9,875 bases of DNA from Kiritimatiellia bacterium (lineage in GTDB: Bacteria; Verrucomicrobiota; Kiritimatiellia; RFP12; UBA1067): positions 1-9,875 of the forward strand of contig JAQVQN010000062.1 of NCBI GenBank assembly GCA_028701555.1. The letters run 5' to 3'. Shown piece after piece: positions 5,665 through 9,875 of the stretch. How positions within the stretch are numbered: the first letter of the stretch is position 1; every line of letters starts with the position of its first letter. Both the position numbers and the translations under genes were made by a program. Below the pieces are notes generated by a model. The model was not told the DNA's origin and made no database searches. It saw only the letters and a program-made list of their open reading frames with translations.

Positions 5665-8600
5665 ATGGATGAACAGCAGAAAGACCGCATCGGCGATTAT
5701 GAGCTGCACGGCCTGATTGGCGACGGCGCCCAGGGACGTGTCTATAAGGCGCGACGCCTGCCGGCTGTCGGCCAGGAGGGCGCGGCAGACGCATCCGAAG
5801 AGTTTGTGGCCCTTAAAGTCGTGCGCATCACCGGCGAAGACGAGAAGGTGCGGCTTAAATTCCAGGAGCAGGCCGACATCCTGCGCCGTTTATCGCACCC
5901 CAGTATCGTAGCCTACCGCGACTGCTTCGCTTGGCATGCCGGAGAGTGGGACGAGTCCCAGTGCCTGGCCATGGAACTGCTGGAGGGCGAGTCCCTGCAT
6001 GATCGTCTGATAAAATCCTCGTCCGGTATGCCCTGGCCGCAAGTCGAGGAGATTTTCGAACAGTGTCTGGCAGGGCTGATCCACGCCCGCGAACGCGGCA
6101 TAACACATCGCGACATCAAACCATCCAACATCTTCCTGACCAATGACGGACGCGCCAAACTGATCGACTTCGACATCGCGCGCCGCGACGATTCCGGGCA
6201 GATGTCCACGGCCGGGTTTAAAGGCACGTTTGATTACATGGCGCCGGACTTCATCACGATCGAGGGCTTCCGCGGCGATGAGGTCTCAGATGTCTTTTCG
6301 ATCGGAGTGTGCTTCTATCAGGCCTTGACCGGTTCACTGCCTTTCGAGCGCCTCGGAGAGAATGCCCACATCGGCTACCTCAACCGCTGGCGCGACAACG
6401 CCAACCCGACACCCTCCTTCCGCCCCGGCGTGTTCCGTGTTCTGGCCAACGCCAAAGCTGTAGTCTCGCGCTGCCTGACCTCCCGCCGCGAGCAGCGTTA
6501 CCAGACCTTCGCGGCCATGCTCGAAGATTTCCGCAAGATCCGCTACCGCCGTGTGCGCCATAAGAACAAAGACGAGTATGAGCTGCTGGCCGTTTTGGGA
6601 CGCGGCGGCTTCGGCGAAGTCTTCAAAGCGCGGCGTGTCTCTGACGGCATGTTGGTTGCAGTAAAATACCTCTTCTCCGAGAAGCAGTCCGACCGCTTCA
6701 TCAAAGAAGCCAAAATCCTGCAGCAATACTCGCATCCGAACCTGGTGAAATATGTCGACTTCATGGTGCTGGACGGCGCTGCGGGCGAGAAGCAATTCTT
6801 TCTGGTCATGGAGTTTCTCGAGGGTATGCCGGGCTGGACTCTGCGCCCACGTCTCAAAAACGAGGGCAAGCTGGAGGTTGACGAGGCCGTCAAACTTTTC
6901 TCCGCCTATCTTTCCGCACTGCAGTTTCTGCACGAAAACCCCAAGCCGATCATCCACCGCGACATCAAGCCGGGAAACCTTTATGCCCCGGTCGGACAGC
7001 CCGACAAAGCCAAGATCTTCGATCTGGGCGTGGCGCGCGATGTCACCGGCACCGTGACCGTAGGCGGTGTGCCCGGAACGCTGGATTACATGGCGCCGGA
7101 GTTCGCTGAAGCCGGCGGCGACCGCGGTTCGCCACAGTCCGACCTCTACGCGCTAGGCCTCTGCCTGTACGAGGCTTTGGCCGGTAAACCCGCCTACGAT
7201 CGTCTGCCGACAGATCTTAATTCGGCTTGGATCACCTTCCAGAACCGCATCCGCAACCCTCCGCCGGTCGACTTCGATGCCGCAGCCTTCACTCAATACC
7301 CGCGTCTCAAGCAGGTTGTGTCAACCACGCTCGCCTTGCGCGCGTGCGACCGCTACCGTTCCGCCGCCGACATGCGCACGGCCCTGCAGGCGGCCTTGAA
7401 TCCTGAGGCTATGGACCAAGACGGCCTCGACGGTCTCGATGACAACGTCGAGGTCACAATGGCCACTTTCTCTCCGCCCTGCGGGCCGCAGGCCGGTCCA
7501 CTGCCCGCAACCGCCGCCGACCCGCACCTGTCGGCCTTCCAGGACGAGCTGGGCGCAGCCGGCGAACCGATCACCAGCGGCACCCGCGCCGTGGCCGCTT
7601 CCGATGCCTCAGCGGCCGTGGCGGCTGCCCGCGATGGCGCTCGGCTGTCATTTCAGGTGCTCGCGGCCGAGCTTCCTCGTCTTTTTAACTTGCACCGCAA
7701 GCGTTTCATCATCGGCGGCATCGCCGCGCTGCTGCTGGTGACGCTGATCATCGGTATACGCGCGCTGGTATCAGGAAGCGAGAACCGCGCAGGTGAGACA
7801 GTCTCGCTCAAACTGCCTTCAACAGCTAAACCCGTCCCCGCTTCGCAGGCTGCGCCAGTCGCGGCCGCGCAGGTTGCGCAGACGGCAACTCCCGCCGCGC
7901 AGACCGCGGCGCCGATTCCCTCAATGGACACCACCGCGGCGCTCACAGAAACGTCGGACCCGCTTTTTGCCGCCTTGCGCGATTCGCTGCCAGCCAAGAT
8001 CACCTCGCCAGCCGAATGGAGCGCTGGCGAACTGGCGCTCGCCCGTCTGGAAGCGCAGCAGAGTCAGCCGTGGCCCGGACTGGACGATACCGGAAAACAG
8101 CGGCGGCTGGACACCCTGCGCGAGCTACTGGCCGAGCGTGCCGCAGCCTACCTTGAACAGCGGCGCGACGCCGTCGCCGCGCTCTACGACTCCGGCAAGG
8201 ATGGCGACAGCGAGCGTGACCGCTTGGCAGCCATCACGGAAAAGACGCCTTTGCTAAAACGCCTGGTCGCCCTGCAGCACACCGAGGCACTCGCCAAGGC
8301 CGACGCCGCGCGCGCTGCCTACTCAGTGCGCGCCACCCTGGCTGAATTGCCGGAGAGAATTAAAAAGGCCGACTCGGTCGGAGCATTGCAAACGCTTTTG
8401 GTCGCCTTCACCAAACTGGAGCAGACGCCCGGCATCAACCTGACAGCCGAAACAGTCAAGCCGGTAGAGGGCGCTTTCGCCGCCAAGGCCATTGACTTTG
8501 CCCAGGAATACGCTAAAAAAGCCGAGACAGCTTATGCAGCTAACCAGCTTAAAGAAGGCGACGCCATACAGAATCAACTTAAGGCTTTGTCTGCCGCGCT

Positions 8601-9612
8601 GCCACCGCGCTTCGGTCAGGCCGCGTTGATATCTTTGGAGCAGTCCGCGGAAGCCGCCCGGGAGAATGCCGAGAATCGCGCCAAACAAGCCGCAGATCTG
8701 GCCAAGGCCCAGCAGGAGCTGGCAGGACACCTGGATGCCTTGGCCGCCACGTTGCCTGCCGAGGGCTCGGCTGACGCGCAGACGATCCTGAACCTCTTCA
8801 ATGCCCTGGCGAAACACAACCCGGCCAACATCAAAGAGCAGTCTGCTAAAGACAAGCTGGACAAGCTGCTCAAGCGCAGCGCCGACAGCCTGTCCGCACT
8901 CATAGCCCAGAACGAGCCGGTCGAGACCCGCGCTGAAAGACTGTCTGCCGCCGCCGGATGTCTGGATGTCCCCGCGGCCGCTACGCTTTTGGGACGCCAA
9001 GCAGAAACCTTGCGCGCACAATTGAAAAAGCAGCAGGGAGTTTCTGTTTTGCGCCTTACCAACAAGTTCGCCTCGCCGGTCACAGTCTCATCGGTCAACT
9101 CCGCATTCCGCCAGACACGTCTCGCACCGGAAGAGTCTAAACTCTGGACCATCCCAGTGCCGGGCGAAACGCTCTCCCTCTCTGTTTCGATTGACCTTGG
9201 CGACCGCAACCGGTCACGTTTCGCCACCTTGAAGCTGCCACACGGCGGCGGCCTTATCCATGCCTTGGGGGATGCCGCTGAAGCGGCTGTTACGGCAACC
9301 GCACCGCCAGCTCCCGCCGAGCCGGCCCCAGCCGTGCCTGCGCCGCCAGCAGGCGGCGAGGCTGCCAGTGCCGCGCCCTCGGCCAAAGCCCACTTTGAAA
9401 TCTCTGTTATACCGCGTGAGGCAACCGTTTTGGTTGACGGACAGCCTGCTTCAGGACTCGTCGAGGTGAGCGCGGGCGATAACCATCAGGTGAGTGCCTC
9501 TCTCAAAGGGTACAAGACCGTCGAGCAGTATTACCGGGTCAAGCCGGGCGAGACGCGCAAGATCGACCTGCTGCTCGAAAAAGAAGAACGGCGCTCGCTC
9601 TTCGGTTTTTAG
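5665..9612 (+). CDS. Tandem Hanks-type Ser/Thr kinase with two kinase domains, one membrane helix and a PEGA domain
   Basis: 1315 residues. ATG 5665 is the only usable start (in-frame TAA at 5653), yet no Shine-Dalgarno is visible. Kinase domain 1 (about 12-289): Gly loop 19-26, Lys51, HRDIKPSN 148-155, DFD 168-170 for DFG, APD 193-195 for APE, and Gln69 where ungapped alignment with domain 2 expects the alpha-C Glu. Kinase domain 2 (about 305-578): GRGGFGEV 312-319, Lys334, Glu348, HRDIKPGN 431-438, DLG 453-455, APE 477-479, Asp493. A low-complexity linker leads to one membrane helix (about 680-701). Beyond it lie an Ala/Pro linker, a long helical Ala/Gln/Glu-rich region (about 765-1125), an unassigned beta-rich segment (1127-1200), a Pro/Ala linker (about 1205-1240) and a PEGA-like domain (about 1243-1306, VDGQPASGLVEV...LKGY). 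The kinases should face the cytoplasm and the tail the envelope. Domain 2 is probably active; domain 1 is uncertain. The neighbouring PP2C is the likely antagonist. Confidence 0.93.
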   Translation: MDEQQKDRIGDYELHGLIGDGAQGRVYKARRLPAVGQEGAADASEEFVALKVVRITGEDEKVRLKFQEQADILRRLSHPSIVAYRDCFAWHAGEWDESQCLAMELLEGESLHDRLIKSSSGMPWPQVEEIFEQCLAGLIHARERGITHRDIKPSNIFLTNDGRAKLIDFDIARRDDSGQMSTAGFKGTFDYMAPDFITIEGFRGDEVSDVFSIGVCFYQALTGSLPFERLGENAHIGYLNRWRDNANPTPSFRPGVFRVLANAKAVVSRCLTSRREQRYQTFAAMLEDFRKIRYRRVRHKNKDEYELLAVLGRGGFGEVFKARRVSDGMLVAVKYLFSEKQSDRFIKEAKILQQYSHPNLVKYVDFMVLDGAAGEKQFFLVMEFLEGMPGWTLRPRLKNEGKLEVDEAVKLFSAYLSALQFLHENPKPIIHRDIKPGNLYAPVGQPDKAKIFDLGVARDVTGTVTVGGVPGTLDYMAPEFAEAGGDRGSPQSDLYALGLCLYEALAGKPAYDRLPTDLNSAWITFQNRIRNPPPVDFDAAAFTQYPRLKQVVSTTLALRACDRYRSAADMRTALQAALNPEAMDQDGLDGLDDNVEVTMATFSPPCGPQAGPLPATAADPHLSAFQDELGAAGEPITSGTRAVAASDASAAVAAARDGARLSFQVLAAELPRLFNLHRKRFIIGGIAALLLVTLIIGIRALVSGSENRAGETVSLKLPSTAKPVPASQAAPVAAAQVAQTATPAAQTAAPIPSMDTTAALTETSDPLFAALRDSLPAKITSPAEWSAGELALARLEAQQSQPWPGLDDTGKQRRLDTLRELLAERAAAYLEQRRDAVAALYDSGKDGDSERDRLAAITEKTPLLKRLVALQHTEALAKADAARAAYSVRATLAELPERIKKADSVGALQTLLVAFTKLEQTPGINLTAETVKPVEGAFAAKAIDFAQEYAKKAETAYAANQLKEGDAIQNQLKALSAALPPRFGQAALISLEQSAEAARENAENRAKQAADLAKAQQELAGHLDALAATLPAEGSADAQTILNLFNALAKHNPANIKEQSAKDKLDKLLKRSADSLSALIAQNEPVETRAERLSAAAGCLDVPAAATLLGRQAETLRAQLKKQQGVSVLRLTNKFASPVTVSSVNSAFRQTRLAPEESKLWTIPVPGETLSLSVSIDLGDRNRSRFATLKLPHGGGLIHALGDAAEAAVTATAPPAPAEPAPAVPAPPAGGEAASAAPSAKAHFEISVIPREATVLVDGQPASGLVEVSAGDNHQVSASLKGYKTVEQYYRVKPGETRKIDLLLEKEERRSLFGF

Positions 9613-9689
9613 CTGCTGCATCATGTACGCTTGATTCGAGCCAGGATTTCCGACAGCTTCGCTTCAGCAAGGAGAAATTCAGGATTAAC

Positions 9690-9875
9690 ATGATTGGAAT
9701 AAAGCAGAGCCGTCCGCTGGGGGGCGAGCGTCCCCGCGAGCCGGTGAAACGCCATGTGCGCGTAGCGATGCGTGTATTGGCGCTAATCGCTGCAAGCGTT
9801 GTCGCAAACGGTGCCGTTCCGGCTTGGCGCACAGGACTGCTGCCTTCCCTCAGCCCTTTTAACGCGCTGCTGGCA
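9690..9875 (+). CDS. Start of a probable membrane protein, cut by the window end
   Basis: An open frame of 62 codons from ATG 9690 to the edge. AGGA at 9681-9684 lies 5 nt before the ATG, good spacing. The N-terminus is basic (about 1-28), followed by a hydrophobic stretch (about 29-45, VLALIAASVVANGAVPA) and SLSPFNALLA, suggesting a membrane helix and a periplasmic turn. The pattern recalls the N-termini of membrane-bound polyferredoxins of the NapH/NosR type, but the Cys motifs that would prove this would lie beyond the window, so the identity is a guess. It starts 77 bp after the kinase gene with no evident terminator between, so it could belong to the same operon. A competing minus-strand reading covers part of this region. 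Confidence 0.5.
   Translation, partial: MIGIKQSRPLGGERPREPVKRHVRVAMRVLALIAASVVANGAVPAWRTGLLPSLSPFNALLA

Noticed and set aside
8616..9386. Minus-strand open frame of 256 codons, Ala/Ser-rich
   Set aside because: It mirrors the Ala-rich helical region and linker of the kinase tail; the composition explains the lack of stops.
4394..9612. Type VI secretion PppA/PpkA pair
   Set aside because: A phosphatase and a kinase side by side recall that pair, but no FHA protein or type VI structural gene is visible, and the kinase architecture with a PEGA tail differs.
1..9875. Mobile element, CRISPR array or defence island
   Set aside because: No transposase, integrase, terminal repeats, regular spacer array, nuclease or toxin gene was found, and the composition looks even across the genes.

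Overview
The window looks like a high-GC, Gram-negative, PVC-type bacterium. The Kiritimatiellota/Lentisphaerae or Verrucomicrobiota are the best guess. The evidence is the gene content: an autotransporter-associated beta-strand repeat (PATR) surface protein, a secreted LamG-fold protein, an FN3-repeat envelope protein, and a PP2C phosphatase next to a giant membrane Ser/Thr kinase with a PEGA tail. This is inference from gene style; no phylogenetic marker is present.

Left half, minus strand (1-2194): a secreted PATR protein runs off the left edge (start at 1168). Upstream of it lies a secreted LamG/concanavalin A-like protein (1271-2194). The 102-bp gap between them holds a perfect palindrome, GATATTACA-TT-TGTAATATC, whose core TACANNTGTA is the textbook operator of BlaI/MecI/CopY repressors. 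It also holds a second, weaker dyad over a possible -10 element.

Divergent intergenic region (2195-2386): it carries a plausible promoter for the LamG gene and a perfect 10-bp inverted repeat (2266-2275/2287-2296) between the two divergent transcription units.

Right half, plus strand (2387-9612): three co-directional genes separated by about 85 bp, with no convincing terminator between them. They encode a membrane-anchored or lipoprotein-like protein with six FN3 domains, a PP2C Ser/Thr phosphatase with a C-terminal membrane anchor, and a 1315-residue protein with two tandem kinase domains, one membrane helix, a long helical Ala-rich region and a terminal PEGA domain. The arrangement suggests a membrane phospho-signalling module in which kinase and phosphatase act on shared cytoplasmic targets, while the FN3 protein and the PEGA tail act on the envelope side. 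The tandem kinase is the most unusual item. Its first kinase domain departs from consensus at three key places (Gln at the alpha-C Glu position, DFD for DFG, APD for APE), while the second is nearly canonical (DLG for DFG).

Right edge (9690-9875): the start of a further plus-strand gene, probably a membrane protein, cut by the window end. No tRNA, rRNA, CRISPR array, transposase or integrase was seen.
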